From the NCBI GenBank assembly GCA_949285535.1, contig CASDZP010000033.1, positions 1-44,371 on the forward strand: a stretch of DNA of 44,371 nt, written 5' to 3'. This stretch comes from an uncultured Alistipes sp. Lineage in GTDB: Bacteria; Bacteroidota; Bacteroidia; Bacteroidales; Rikenellaceae. The notes beneath the pieces were generated by a model. That model worked only from the letters and a program-made list of their open reading frames with translations, searched no databases and had not been told where the DNA came from. The translations under genes were made by a program, and so were the position numbers. Positions within the stretch are counted from its first letter, which is position 1. Every line of letters starts with the position of its first letter. Below are positions 1 through 8,575 of this stretch, in pieces.

Positions 1-1
1 G

Positions 2-1285
2 GGTAGCAACGATACATACTCATTTGTTTTGACCGTTCCTGCAAATACAACGACAAACGAAATATCATCATCGTTTGATATAACGATTGACGGTAATGTT
101 GCAGGTTCGTTTACGGTTCTTCAAGCCAAAAAGACAAGTATTCTTGTCGAAAATCAAAGTTCATATTCTGTACTTGGTGGATTGGCGTCTGCAAACGGTA
201 CGTTTGTAGCTTCTGTTTGGGATATTCTCGAAAGTAATTATGTAACAAGTTCAAATACAACTACACATGCCGTCAGTTCACTTTCAACGGCAGGAACATT
301 TAAAGTTGCATTTAAGCAGAAATTGACATTTAATGAAGAAACGACAAATGCTATTATAACATTAAAAGGACGAGACGGGGTGAATAGGGCTACTGCAACC
401 GTAAGTCAGACCCCTGTAAAACTTGCTGCAAATCCAGCATTAATTGAATTTAATGGTCAACCAAATCAAACTGCTACATCAACAATAACTACTTCAAATG
501 ACGGTACAATATCAAGTGGTTTAACTGTGTCTCCTGAAAATGGAGGTTGGTTTATGGCTAGTGTATCAAGTAATAAAGTTATTGTAAAGACAACCGCAGA
601 GAATGATACAGGAAAAACAAGACCAGATAATATTACAGTAACTTATAAAGGAACAACAATTCAAATTACAGTTACACAGTATTGTGATTTTTATCCATTT
701 GCAACTGTTAATATTGGAGGAATTGAATGGATGAAATATAATTTAGGGAAAAGTAGATTAGAGAGTGGAGGTCCTACTTTTGCAACAAAACTTCCGTCTG
801 AATGTACGGACGACCCGATAAAGACTAAATCTCATGGGAAAGTATATCAATGGGATATTGGTAATAAGTCATGGGATATAACAAGTAATAGTGTTAGTGG
901 ATGGAATTTAGATGGTTCTTCAAATGGTTCTTGGTTGCCAGAAAACGATCCATGCCCAGACGGTTATCGAGTACCAACTATAGATGATTTTATTAATTTG
1001 AGCAATAATACCACTATGAGTAATGGAGGTGGTTGGAGCGCTTCTGATTATGGTTATAAAATATTAAAAAGTGGTAACATAAGTTTAGAGTTTATTGCTG
1101 CAGGTCGTCGCAATACTGTTGGAGTATTGTATGGAAATGGAATATATGGTAATTGTTGGACTTCATCTCAAAATAAGGAGGATTCTTCACGAGGATATGG
1201 AATAAATATAAGTAGTACTACCATAAATTATTATGGCGCTAGTCTTAAGCCGTTTGGATTTAATATACGCTGTGTCCGAAAATAA
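2..1285 (+). CDS. FISUMP-domain surface protein with BACON-like repeats (5' end outside window)
   Basis: The frame is open from the left edge, so the true start and any signal peptide lie outside; the visible part is about 428 residues. The first two thirds look like Ig-like/BACON-type beta repeats: two units end in V-T-V-S-Q and I-T-V-T-Q. The C-terminal roughly 200 residues match the Fibrobacter succinogenes major paralogous (FISUMP) pattern: W-M-K-Y-N-L, then NDPCPDGYRVPT, a Gly-rich stretch, AAGRRN, CWTSSQ and a terminal GFNIRCVRK. Such proteins are usually exported surface proteins of unknown ligand. It is clearly more AT-rich than the housekeeping genes. A paralogue lies inverted at the right end of the window. 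Function is inferred from domain resemblance only. Confidence 0.75.
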   Translation, partial: GSNDTYSFVLTVPANTTTNEISSSFDITIDGNVAGSFTVLQAKKTSILVENQSSYSVLGGLASANGTFVASVWDILESNYVTSSNTTTHAVSSLSTAGTFKVAFKQKLTFNEETTNAIITLKGRDGVNRATATVSQTPVKLAANPALIEFNGQPNQTATSTITTSNDGTISSGLTVSPENGGWFMASVSSNKVIVKTTAENDTGKTRPDNITVTYKGTTIQITVTQYCDFYPFATVNIGGIEWMKYNLGKSRLESGGPTFATKLPSECTDDPIKTKSHGKVYQWDIGNKSWDITSNSVSGWNLDGSSNGSWLPENDPCPDGYRVPTIDDFINLSNNTTMSNGGGWSASDYGYKILKSGNISLEFIAAGRRNTVGVLYGNGIYGNCWTSSQNKEDSSRGYGINISSTTINYYGASLKPFGFNIRCVRK

Positions 1286-1314
1286 AAATATTTAAACGAA
1301 TCTGAAATAATTTA

Positions 1315-1353
1315 TAAAAGCGGTAACGTATGTTATGAACGTTATCGCTTTTA
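1315..1353 (+). terminator. Terminator of the left FISUMP gene
   Basis: A hairpin with arms TAAAAGCG-g-TAACGT and ACGTTA-t-CGCTTTTA starts 30 nt after the stop codon. The arms carry flanking A and T runs, so it could work in both directions. Confidence 0.7.
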
Positions 1354-1370
1354 TGCTTTAGAAATAAGAT

Positions 1371-1586
1371 TTGGCAGGTTGGCAAGTGTACCCCGTCGCT
1401 TTCTTTATTATTGTTCGAGGCGAGTGCGGTAAAAATGCTGACTTCGTGGAAGATAATGAGCCAAATGAGGGTGACATGGTGGGAAGGGGCTGTGCCCCCT
1501 CGTTTTGGTTACTTTGTCGAGGGACAAAGTAACGCTATCGGCAGACCCCATCGGGAGACCCTGCGGAGCACCGTCGGAGACATTAG
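1371..1586 (+). repeat. Composite fold-back repeat, copy R1
   Basis: Starts with TTGGCAAG and GTACCCCGTC (1388-1397). The conserved core (about 1425-1549) holds a GGGGC-tgt-GCCCC hairpin (1485-1500) and the palindrome GTTACTTTGTC-gagg-GACAAAGTAAC (1508-1533), followed by TCGGCAGACCCC and a right end GTCGGAGAC. No tandem array is present. The right end faces the 3' end of the convergent alpha/beta hydrolase gene. Related copies lie at 19.9, 28.9, 35.8 and 43.1 kb. Confidence 0.85.
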
Positions 1587-1624
1587 AAAGCGGGATTCTC
1601 AATTTAAGTAAGAACCCCGCTTTT
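1587..1624 (-). terminator. Terminator hairpin beyond the hydrolase gene
   Basis: AAAGCGGG-a-TTCT pairs with AGAA-c-CCCGCTTT around a 10 nt loop, with a T-rich exit on the minus strand. It lies on the far side of the inverted gene-tail copy, so a hydrolase transcript would run through the fold-back before ending here. Confidence 0.6.
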
Positions 1625-1627
1625 AAC

Positions 1628-1709
1628 AGATGTTATAAACATGCTCGTGAGAGACTGTTCGGGATATGGTTATTCCGAACTGTCTCTTGCGAGTATGTTT
1701 ATAACATCT
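1628..1709. repeat. Inverted duplication of the hydrolase gene 3' end (fold-back F1)
   Basis: About 35 nt at 1628-1662 is the reverse complement of the last coding bases of the neighbouring minus-strand gene (1675-1709), with roughly five mismatches. The arms meet almost at the stop codon, leaving a loop of about 12 nt. Unlike the other copies, the terminator is outside rather than at the centre of symmetry. Confidence 0.75.
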
Positions 1710-2812
1710 ATAATAAACAGCGGCGTTATATGATCGCCAGGGGCTGTTTTGAAGGTGTATGATGTGAAGTTGGATTTTTTGAAGGATTCGATGAGGGCGA
1801 TGCTGTTTTCTATAGGTACATAGGTGTCGTCCTGCGCATGGAACATGTATATCGGCGCTTTGGGAACCCAACCTACGAGAGAGTTGGCGGCTAACGCTTT
1901 GGCGAATAAGTCAGAGAACTCACTACTGTTTATCACATTCATGTCAACTATCTGCGATATCTCTTTCGTGCCTATGAGCGAGTCCACCTGCTCGAGGGTG
2001 TACTTTTTGGAGAGAATCCAATCCTTGTAATTGTCTTTCAGCTTGCCGACAAACACATCGGCGGGATCAGCCTTAATACCCGCGCCATAACCTACGCCAA
2101 GTATGGAAAGAGGTATAAGCGAAGGGTGCTCTGTGTGAGTACTTTTAGACAATATCCCGAATGTCAACAGCGGGTCGTAGGGACCACCTCCGACAAATGT
2201 ACGTTTCACCTTTATCTCATCGTCGTATCGTTCCTCCGCCATTTTGTCGAAAGCGAGTGCCGCCGCGGCTCCCTGCGAATAGCCGACCACTATCACGCTG
2301 TCGCCTGTTTCGACACCTTTGGCATTCATCAGCTCGCGGACGGCAAAAAGCATATCGACGGTCACGCGACCCGTGTTCTCCACATCGAGATAGGGGTGCG
2401 GCAGGTTGGCGGTAGCTCCGTAACCTATGTAGTCGGGGGTCACAACCATATAGCCGTATGTAGCCAGTTGCGACGCTTCATTTGAGAATACATTGTTTGA
2501 CGGAGCGTCGGAATCGTTCAGTATGGTTGCGTGAGGAGCGACCACTACCCCTTTCAGGATGCCGTCGGCTGGATAGGTGACAATACCCGATGCGATGATC
2601 TGCGAGCCGTTAGGTGTCTGCGTCGGATAGTTTATTATATCCACACGGATATCTCCCGTGACTGTTGTCGGCGGGAGGTAATCTTTCAGCGGAGCCATGC
2701 GTGCGGCGTATTGCGACACCGGGATGTCACGACTCTCAACCACAGAGGCGTTCTGTGCCGCGGCTGTTGTCAAAATGCCCATTGCCGCAATGGCAAACAA
2801 AAATCTTTTCAT
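1670..2812 (-). CDS. Secreted alpha/beta hydrolase (secretory lipase/esterase-like)
   Basis: 380 residues from the Met that begins MKRFLFAIAAMG; an upstream in-frame Met at 2848 would put the signal peptide inside the protein. The N-terminus is a Sec signal with a cut near AAAQN. The alpha/beta hydrolase core shows the nucleophile elbow G-Y-S-Q-G-A (about residue 180), an acid in HAQDD and the catalytic His in PGDHITP near the C-terminus. The layout resembles secretory lipases of the LIP type, probably periplasmic or extracellular; the substrate is unknown. The last roughly 40 coding bases are mirrored in the adjacent fold-back repeat. No convincing promoter was seen upstream. Confidence 0.75.
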   Translation of the reverse strand: MKRFLFAIAAMGILTTAAAQNASVVESRDIPVSQYAARMAPLKDYLPPTTVTGDIRVDIINYPTQTPNGSQIIASGIVTYPADGILKGVVVAPHATILNDSDAPSNNVFSNEASQLATYGYMVVTPDYIGYGATANLPHPYLDVENTGRVTVDMLFAVRELMNAKGVETGDSVIVVGYSQGAAAALAFDKMAEERYDDEIKVKRTFVGGGPYDPLLTFGILSKSTHTEHPSLIPLSILGVGYGAGIKADPADVFVGKLKDNYKDWILSKKYTLEQVDSLIGTKEISQIVDMNVINSSEFSDLFAKALAANSLVGWVPKAPIYMFHAQDDTYVPIENSIALIESFKKSNFTSYTFKTAPGDHITPLFIIDVINILARDSSE

Positions 2813-3065
2813 ATCGTTTCTTTTTATGTTTTTCGTCTCTTTAGTCACAAAAAGTTTATGTTTATTTCATGTATGTCAAAAACCATACCGAAAGTTACAA
2901 TACCATTGCCATTCCGTTTACCGTCTCTATTTCAAAAATAGAAATAATTGACAAATTTTTAGTATGTGTTACTAAAATATGACGGTCGCGAATAACGTTT
3001 TAATAGAAACGGGTCGGGTGCCGCATAATATTGTGTCTTTGACATAAACCTGACCGTTGTGTTTG

Positions 3066-3095
3066 TTGTAGTTTGCATCTAAATTAATATCTTTG
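3066..3095 (+). promoter_or_regulatory. Promoter of the manC-metF run
   Basis: TTG at 3066-3068, a 19 nt spacer and TATCTTTG at 3088-3095 match the Bacteroidota housekeeping promoter (TTTG, 19-21 nt, TAnnTTTG). Initiation about 6 nt later falls at roughly 3101, which argues for the ATG at 3119 rather than the one at 3098. Confidence 0.65.
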
Positions 3096-3118
3096 CAATG
3101 ATTAATACAATCTCTGAC

Positions 3119-4213
3119 ATGACTAACAAAGACACCAATAGATATTGCGTCCTGATGGCAGGCGGTATCGGAAGCAGATTTTGGCCGTTGAGCCGTGAAG
3201 AACGCCCCAAACAATTCATCGACATCATGGGGGTGGGTCGCACGTTCATACAGATGACATACGACCGTTTCGCCTCTTTCATTCCCAAAGAGAATTTCCT
3301 GGTCGTCACCAATGAGATATACAAGTCGCTTGTTCTGGAACAGCTACCCGACCTTAAACCGAGTCAGGTTCTCTGCGAACCGTTCCGCCGCAACACCGCG
3401 CCTTGCATAGCATACGCCGTTCACCGAATAGCCGCCGTGAACCCTACTGCAACGGTTGTTTTCGCTCCGTCCGACCATGTCATAATGAAACAGGCCGAAT
3501 TCGAGAGAGTAATCGACGACGCCATGACTTTCGCCTCGGAGAATGACGTTTTGATGACAATCGGTATAAAACCCACCCGTCCAGAGACAGGATACGGCTA
3601 TATACAGAAAGGTGACCCAATGAGAGATGACGGTTCGATATACAAAGTCAAACTCTTCACAGAGAAGCCTGACAGACAGATGGCGGAGGTTTTTCTCTCG
3701 ACAGGCGAGTTTTTATGGAACTCCGGTATCTTCGTATGGAGCATACCTTCGATAATGTCCGCTTTCGAGCGATTCCAGCATGAGATATACACCCTTTTTG
3801 CCGACGGTGCGGATTTATACCTGACTGACGGCGAGCAGGAATACATCAACGACATCTACTCGGAATGTCCGTCTATCTCGATAGACTACGGTATCATGGA
3901 GCACGCCGACAATGTGTGCGTCATGAGCGCAGACCTCGGATGGTCAGACATAGGAACATGGGGGTCTCTCTACTCAATGGCAGACAAAGACTCTTCGGGT
4001 AACGTAGGTAACCTCACCGGCAACTGTATCGTTACAAGCAATGTAACCAACTCCATAATCAAACTGCCCGAAGGGAAAAAAGCCATAATAGAAGGGCTTG
4101 ACGGTTATGTGCTGATAGACACCGGCGACACGATTCTCTTGAGCAGACTCAGTCACGAACAGGAGATAAGAAACTGGGTTGACATGCTTAACGAAAAACG
4201 TGATGAAAGGTAG
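3119..4213 (+). CDS. manC: Mannose-1-phosphate guanylyltransferase
   Basis: Makes GDP-mannose from mannose 1-phosphate and GTP, for glycan and capsule sugars, in the cytosol. The nucleotidyltransferase signature is near the N-terminus (VLMAGGIGSRFWPLSR), followed by RPKQF, the EPFRRNTAPCI segment and FAPSDH. ETGYGYI and FLWNSGIFVW are typical of the family. About 364 residues, so it is the short form without the phosphomannose isomerase domain of bifunctional ManC/AlgA. The ATG at 3119 is preferred because the -7 element ends 3 nt before the alternative ATG at 3098. The 3' end overlaps the next gene by 11 nt. Confidence 0.9.
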   Translation: MTNKDTNRYCVLMAGGIGSRFWPLSREERPKQFIDIMGVGRTFIQMTYDRFASFIPKENFLVVTNEIYKSLVLEQLPDLKPSQVLCEPFRRNTAPCIAYAVHRIAAVNPTATVVFAPSDHVIMKQAEFERVIDDAMTFASENDVLMTIGIKPTRPETGYGYIQKGDPMRDDGSIYKVKLFTEKPDRQMAEVFLSTGEFLWNSGIFVWSIPSIMSAFERFQHEIYTLFADGADLYLTDGEQEYINDIYSECPSISIDYGIMEHADNVCVMSADLGWSDIGTWGSLYSMADKDSSGNVGNLTGNCIVTSNVTNSIIKLPEGKKAIIEGLDGYVLIDTGDTILLSRLSHEQEIRNWVDMLNEKRDER

Positions 4214-5015
4214 ATTGGCTGTAATAATGTCTGTTCTGGCGCTTGCGGTCTCGTGTGCATGCGGCAGCAACAGCAAAGAACAGAGCGGTACGACAAACCA
4301 ATCGTCCGAGACTGTACAGGATGCCCCAAAAGAGTATAAGATAAAGGTTGTCAACGTACTGCCCCACTCCCGCAAAGCATACACACAGGGATTGGAGTTT
4401 CATGACGGCAAGATATACGAGAGCAGCGGAGAGTATGGCACTTCGTTTATTGAAATCAGGGAGTTCCCGTCTCAGAAATCTCTGAAACGTGTCGATATGC
4501 CCGCAGAGTTTTTTGCCGAAGGGTTGACGATATTCAACGACACGCTCTATCTTCTCACATGGAGAGAACGTATCATCTTCAAGTTCGACCCCGAAACACT
4601 CGAAGAGACAGGCCGTCAGAGAATATACACCGAAGGATGGGGTATCACCAATGACGGCAAGTCGCTATACATGAGCGACGGTTCGCAATATATCTACGAA
4701 ATGGACCCCAAGGACCTCTCCCGAAAGAGACGTATCCCCGTCACCACTCCAAACGGTCCCGTGTTCAACATCAACGAGCTCGAATGGATAGACGGCAAGA
4801 TATGGGCGAATGTTTACGGGTATGACAGGATTGTTGTAATCGACCCGCAGACAGGCTACATAGAAAAGAGCATCGACTGCAAGGGGCTGCTCGAAAAGAG
4901 CGACATCAAGAGTACGACAGACGTGCTCAACGGTATCGCACGCGACCCGCAAACGGGCAAGATATATGTCACGGGCAAGAACTGGCCCAAGATGTTCGAA
5001 ATAGAACTCTTATAA
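4203..5015 (+). CDS. Glutaminyl-peptide cyclotransferase, lipoprotein
   Basis: 270 residues of the bacterial/plant-type glutamine cyclotransferase family (PF05096-like), a five-bladed beta-propeller that converts N-terminal Gln to pyroglutamate. The family hallmark HSRKAYTQGLEF is present, then SGEYGTS, FAEGL, GWGIT and ELEWIDGKIWANVY. The N-terminus MKGRLAVIMSVLALAVSC is a lipoprotein signal with Cys as the lipidated residue. The start overlaps the manC stop, and metH follows after 13 nt, so the gene is inside the manC-metF transcript. Related Bacteroidota enzymes act in the periplasm on exported proteins with N-terminal Gln; that role here is inference. Confidence 0.85.
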   Translation: MKGRLAVIMSVLALAVSCACGSNSKEQSGTTNQSSETVQDAPKEYKIKVVNVLPHSRKAYTQGLEFHDGKIYESSGEYGTSFIEIREFPSQKSLKRVDMPAEFFAEGLTIFNDTLYLLTWRERIIFKFDPETLEETGRQRIYTEGWGITNDGKSLYMSDGSQYIYEMDPKDLSRKRRIPVTTPNGPVFNINELEWIDGKIWANVYGYDRIVVIDPQTGYIEKSIDCKGLLEKSDIKSTTDVLNGIARDPQTGKIYVTGKNWPKMFEIELL

Positions 5016-5028
5016 CATAACCGACACA

Positions 5029-8000
5029 TTGATAAGCGAAGATATTGAAAAAAGGGTTCTCGTGCTCGACGGAGCATTGGGAACCATGGTTCAGAGTTAT
5101 GGATTGACGGAAGCCTACTTCAGAGGCGACCGTTTTGCCGATTGGGGCGTTGAGCTGTCGGGATGCAACGATATCCTGACCCTCACACGCCCCGATGTCA
5201 TAGCAGAGATACACCGTCTCTATCTCGAGGCGGGCGCAGACATAATAACCACCGACACGTTCAACGCCAACGCCGTGTCGCTCTCGGACTACGCTCTCGA
5301 GTCGATGGTTCATGAGATAAACATGAGCGCGGCACAGCTCGCCGCAGAGTGTGTCAGAAAGTATGCCAACGGCAGACGATGTTATGTGGCTGGGTCGATA
5401 GGTCCCACCAACAAAACCCTGTCGCTATCTCCCGACGTCGAGAGACCGTCGTACAGAAATATCGACTTCGACACTCTCGAAAGCGCCTACATGACACAGA
5501 TAGAGGGTCTTCTGGACGGCGGTTGCGACCTGTTGCTCGTTGAGACCGTCTTCGACCTGCTCAACGCCAAAGCCGCCGTCTCTGCCGCCGGCAAGGTAAT
5601 GACGGCACGAGGTGTCAAAGTTCCCGTAATGGTCTCCGCCAGCCCCACCGACGAGTCGGGGCGACTGCTATCGGGACATACGATAGAGGCGTTCTGCGCT
5701 CTCTTCTCCAACATGGACGGAATATTCTCGCTCGGTCTCAACTGCTCGTTCGGTGCAGAAAAGATGTTGCCGCTGCTCGAAAGGCTCTCGAAAGAGGCTC
5801 CGTGCGCCGTGTCGGTACACCCCAACGCTGGTCTGCCCGACGGGTTCGGAGGATACAGCCACGACCATGCCGCCATGTGCGGATATGTCGAACCGATGCT
5901 CGCCAAAGGACTGGTCAACATCATCGGCGGCTGTTGCGGAACCACACCCCGACACATAGCGTCGATACGCGCACTCGCCGACAAAGCGACACCCAGAGCA
6001 ATACCCGACCGCTCGCATCGGACAATAGTCTGCGGACTGGAAACGTTGGAGGTTTCTCCGCAGATAAACTTTGTCAACATAGGCGAGAGAGCCAACGTGG
6101 CAGGCTCCGCCAAGTTTGCCCGACTGATAAGAGAGGGTAACTTCATAGAGGCGCTGGAGGTGGCAAAAGCGCAAGTGGCGGAGGGCGCGCAGGTGATAGA
6201 CGTCTGCATGGATGACGCCATGATTGACGGCGCCGCCGCAATGAAAGAGTTTCTTCTGCTGGTGGCGTCAGAGCCCGACGTAGCACGTGTGCCGCTTATG
6301 ATAGACTCCTCATCATGGAAGGTGATAGAGACAGGCATGAAGTGCGCTGGCGGAAAATCGCTCGTCAACTCCATATCTCTCAAAGAGGGTGAAGAGACAT
6401 TTCTGAAACGCTCTCGGGCGATACGTGCCATGGGATGCGCCGCCGTGGTCATGCTGTTCGACGAACAGGGACAGGCAGACACCTTTCAGCGTAAAAAAGA
6501 GGTCGCGGAGAGAGCCTACCGACTGCTCACAAAAGACGGGTTTCCACCTGAGGATATTATCTTCGACCCCAATGTGCTCACCGTCGCCACGGGTATGCCC
6601 GAACATGACAGATATGCGCTCGACTTTATCGAGTGCTGCCGATATATCAAGGAGAACCTGCCTTACGCACGTATCAGCGGCGGCGTAAGCAACCTCTCGT
6701 TCGCCTTCAGAGGCAACAACAAGGTGCGCGAGGCTATGCACTCCGTATTCCTCTACCATGCCATAAAAGCGGGACTCGACATGGCGATAGTCAACGCCGC
6801 CAAACTGCCCCTCTATGAGGAGATTGACCCGACTCTGCTCAAAGCCGTCGAGGATGTGATACTCTACCGTGACCCCGAGGCCTCGGAGAGACTGCTCGAA
6901 TTAGCATCACACATAAAGAACGAAAGTCTTGCCGATAGCGGAACAAAACAGGTGAAACCCGACGAACAGTGGCGCGGCGGAGAGGTTGAGGAACGCCTTG
7001 CCCATGCCCTTCTGCACGGAGTGTCCGCATACGTGGAGAGCGACGTTAACGAGGCGCTCGACAAATACGGCACCGCACTCGGTGTGATAGAGGGTCCTCT
7101 CATGGCGGGAATGACCCGTGTGGGCGAACTCTTCGGCGAAGGCAAGATGTTCCTGCCGCAGGTCGTCAAGAGCGCGAGAGTGATGAAAGAGGCGGTCGCA
7201 GTACTCGAACCGCATATGATGACAAACGACAAGCAGAGCTCTCGCAACAGAGTCGTGCTCGCCACGGTAAAAGGCGACGTCCACGACATAGGCAAAAACA
7301 TCGTATCGGTGGTGCTCTCATGCAACGGATACGAAGTCATCGACCTCGGCGTAATGGTACCCGCAGAGAAAATTGTGGATACCGCAATAGAAACAAAGGC
7401 TTCCGCCGTGGTACTGAGCGGACTTATCACACCATCGCTCAACGAGATGGGCAAGGTTATAGCTCTGGCTCGTGAGCGCGGTTTGCGGATACCGTTCATG
7501 ATAGGCGGTGCGACCACTTCGGAACTGCACACGGCGGTAAAACTGTCGCCGCTGTATGACGGTGTCGTCGTGCGAACCGGTGACGCCTCTTCATGCGCCG
7601 CCACTCTCACGGAACTTCTCGGAGAGAATGGCGCCGACGCCTCTTCACGCATAAAAGAGCGTCAGAAAAGAAGCCGTGAGGAGTATCTCAATACGGAAGT
7701 GTCTGAAAAGATTCTCACGGACGAGGAGGCAAGAGCCGCAGCCCCCGTTATAGACCACTCGCTGTCAAAAGCTCCCGCCACACTCGGCGCGGTAGTATAT
7801 GACAATGTCGATATAAAAAGTGTAGTCCCGCTTATAAACTGGACCACCTATTTCGCCGCATGGCAGCTAAAGGGGCGTTATCCCGAAATATTCTCTCACC
7901 CGCAAAAGGGTGAAGAGGCGCGCCGTCTGTATGAAGACTCGCTCGACATGCTCGAGACAATGAGCCGCATGAGTACGCCCCGTCTGCGTGCCGTCGCGGA

Positions 8001-8565
8001 GATTGCGCGCGCGGAGAGGAGTGGTGACGACATAACGGTCACAACCGATAAAGGAAGTCGCCTCCTTACGCTCGGACGCCAACATCACCTCACCCGAAGC
8101 GGTGTTTGCCGTTCACTCTCCGACTACATATCACCCGAAGGCGGATTCGTGGGATTGTTCGCCCTGACGGCAGGCGTAGACGCCGACAAACTGACAGCGC
8201 AATACAGAGACAAGGGAGACGACTACCACGCACTCATGGCAAGCCTGTTGTGCGACCGTCTCGCCGAGGCTTTCGCCGAATGGCTGCACTATCAGATAAG
8301 AAGCCGTCAATGGGGATACGCTCCGAATGAAAAAATGGAGCCCGAAAGATTGCTCCGAGGCGACTATCAGGGCATAAGACCCGCTTTCGGATACCCCTCA
8401 TGCCCCGACCATGCCTCAAAAAAGGGTCTGTTCGAACTGCTCGACGTTGAAAAACGTATCGGAGTGACCCTCACGGAGTCATTCATGATGAATCCGCCGT
8501 CAAGCATATCCGGCTTGATGTTCGACCACCCCGACGCCGTATATTTTGAGATAAAGAAAAGATAA
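5029..8565 (+). CDS. metH: Cobalamin-dependent methionine synthase
   Basis: 1178 residues with the full four-module layout. Homocysteine-binding zinc barrel about 1-310 (LDGALGTMVQ; zinc Cys pair in GGCCGTTPRHI). Pterin module about 340-620 (INFVNIGERANVAGS). Cobalamin cap and binding domain about 640-880, with the lower-ligand motif GDVHDIGKNI. C-terminal AdoMet reactivation domain (NWTTYFAAWQLKGRYPEIF, RPAFGYPSCPDH). It transfers methyl from methyl-THF to homocysteine via B12. No ATG fits the N-terminus: the best start is TTG at 5029, giving (M)ISEDIEKRVLVLDGALG. It is coupled to metF 10 nt downstream, while B12 uptake genes lie 5 kb away. Confidence 0.95.
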   Translation: MISEDIEKRVLVLDGALGTMVQSYGLTEAYFRGDRFADWGVELSGCNDILTLTRPDVIAEIHRLYLEAGADIITTDTFNANAVSLSDYALESMVHEINMSAAQLAAECVRKYANGRRCYVAGSIGPTNKTLSLSPDVERPSYRNIDFDTLESAYMTQIEGLLDGGCDLLLVETVFDLLNAKAAVSAAGKVMTARGVKVPVMVSASPTDESGRLLSGHTIEAFCALFSNMDGIFSLGLNCSFGAEKMLPLLERLSKEAPCAVSVHPNAGLPDGFGGYSHDHAAMCGYVEPMLAKGLVNIIGGCCGTTPRHIASIRALADKATPRAIPDRSHRTIVCGLETLEVSPQINFVNIGERANVAGSAKFARLIREGNFIEALEVAKAQVAEGAQVIDVCMDDAMIDGAAAMKEFLLLVASEPDVARVPLMIDSSSWKVIETGMKCAGGKSLVNSISLKEGEETFLKRSRAIRAMGCAAVVMLFDEQGQADTFQRKKEVAERAYRLLTKDGFPPEDIIFDPNVLTVATGMPEHDRYALDFIECCRYIKENLPYARISGGVSNLSFAFRGNNKVREAMHSVFLYHAIKAGLDMAIVNAAKLPLYEEIDPTLLKAVEDVILYRDPEASERLLELASHIKNESLADSGTKQVKPDEQWRGGEVEERLAHALLHGVSAYVESDVNEALDKYGTALGVIEGPLMAGMTRVGELFGEGKMFLPQVVKSARVMKEAVAVLEPHMMTNDKQSSRNRVVLATVKGDVHDIGKNIVSVVLSCNGYEVIDLGVMVPAEKIVDTAIETKASAVVLSGLITPSLNEMGKVIALARERGLRIPFMIGGATTSELHTAVKLSPLYDGVVVRTGDASSCAATLTELLGENGADASSRIKERQKRSREEYLNTEVSEKILTDEEARAAAPVIDHSLSKAPATLGAVVYDNVDIKSVVPLINWTTYFAAWQLKGRYPEIFSHPQKGEEARRLYEDSLDMLETMSRMSTPRLRAVAEIARAERSGDDITVTTDKGSRLLTLGRQHHLTRSGVCRSLSDYISPEGGFVGLFALTAGVDADKLTAQYRDKGDDYHALMASLLCDRLAEAFAEWLHYQIRSRQWGYAPNEKMEPERLLRGDYQGIRPAFGYPSCPDHASKKGLFELLDVEKRIGVTLTESFMMNPPSSISGLMFDHPDAVYFEIKKR

Positions 8566-8575
8566 AACAGCTGAA

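Noticed and set aside
1371..1586. Insertion sequence or its remnant for the composite repeats.
   Set aside because: No transposase frame, no matching terminal inverted repeats at the two ends and no clear target duplication. Best kept as a non-coding repeat with unknown mobiliser.
3098..3118. ATG at 3098 as the manC start.
   Set aside because: It lies 3 nt after the -7 element and would be at or before the transcription start; the ATG at 3119 fits the family N-terminus.
5487..7652. Long open frames on the minus strand opposite metH (331 and 262 codons).
   Set aside because: They mirror the codon pattern of metH, have no recognisable domain, no promoter and no start context; metH on the other strand is certain.
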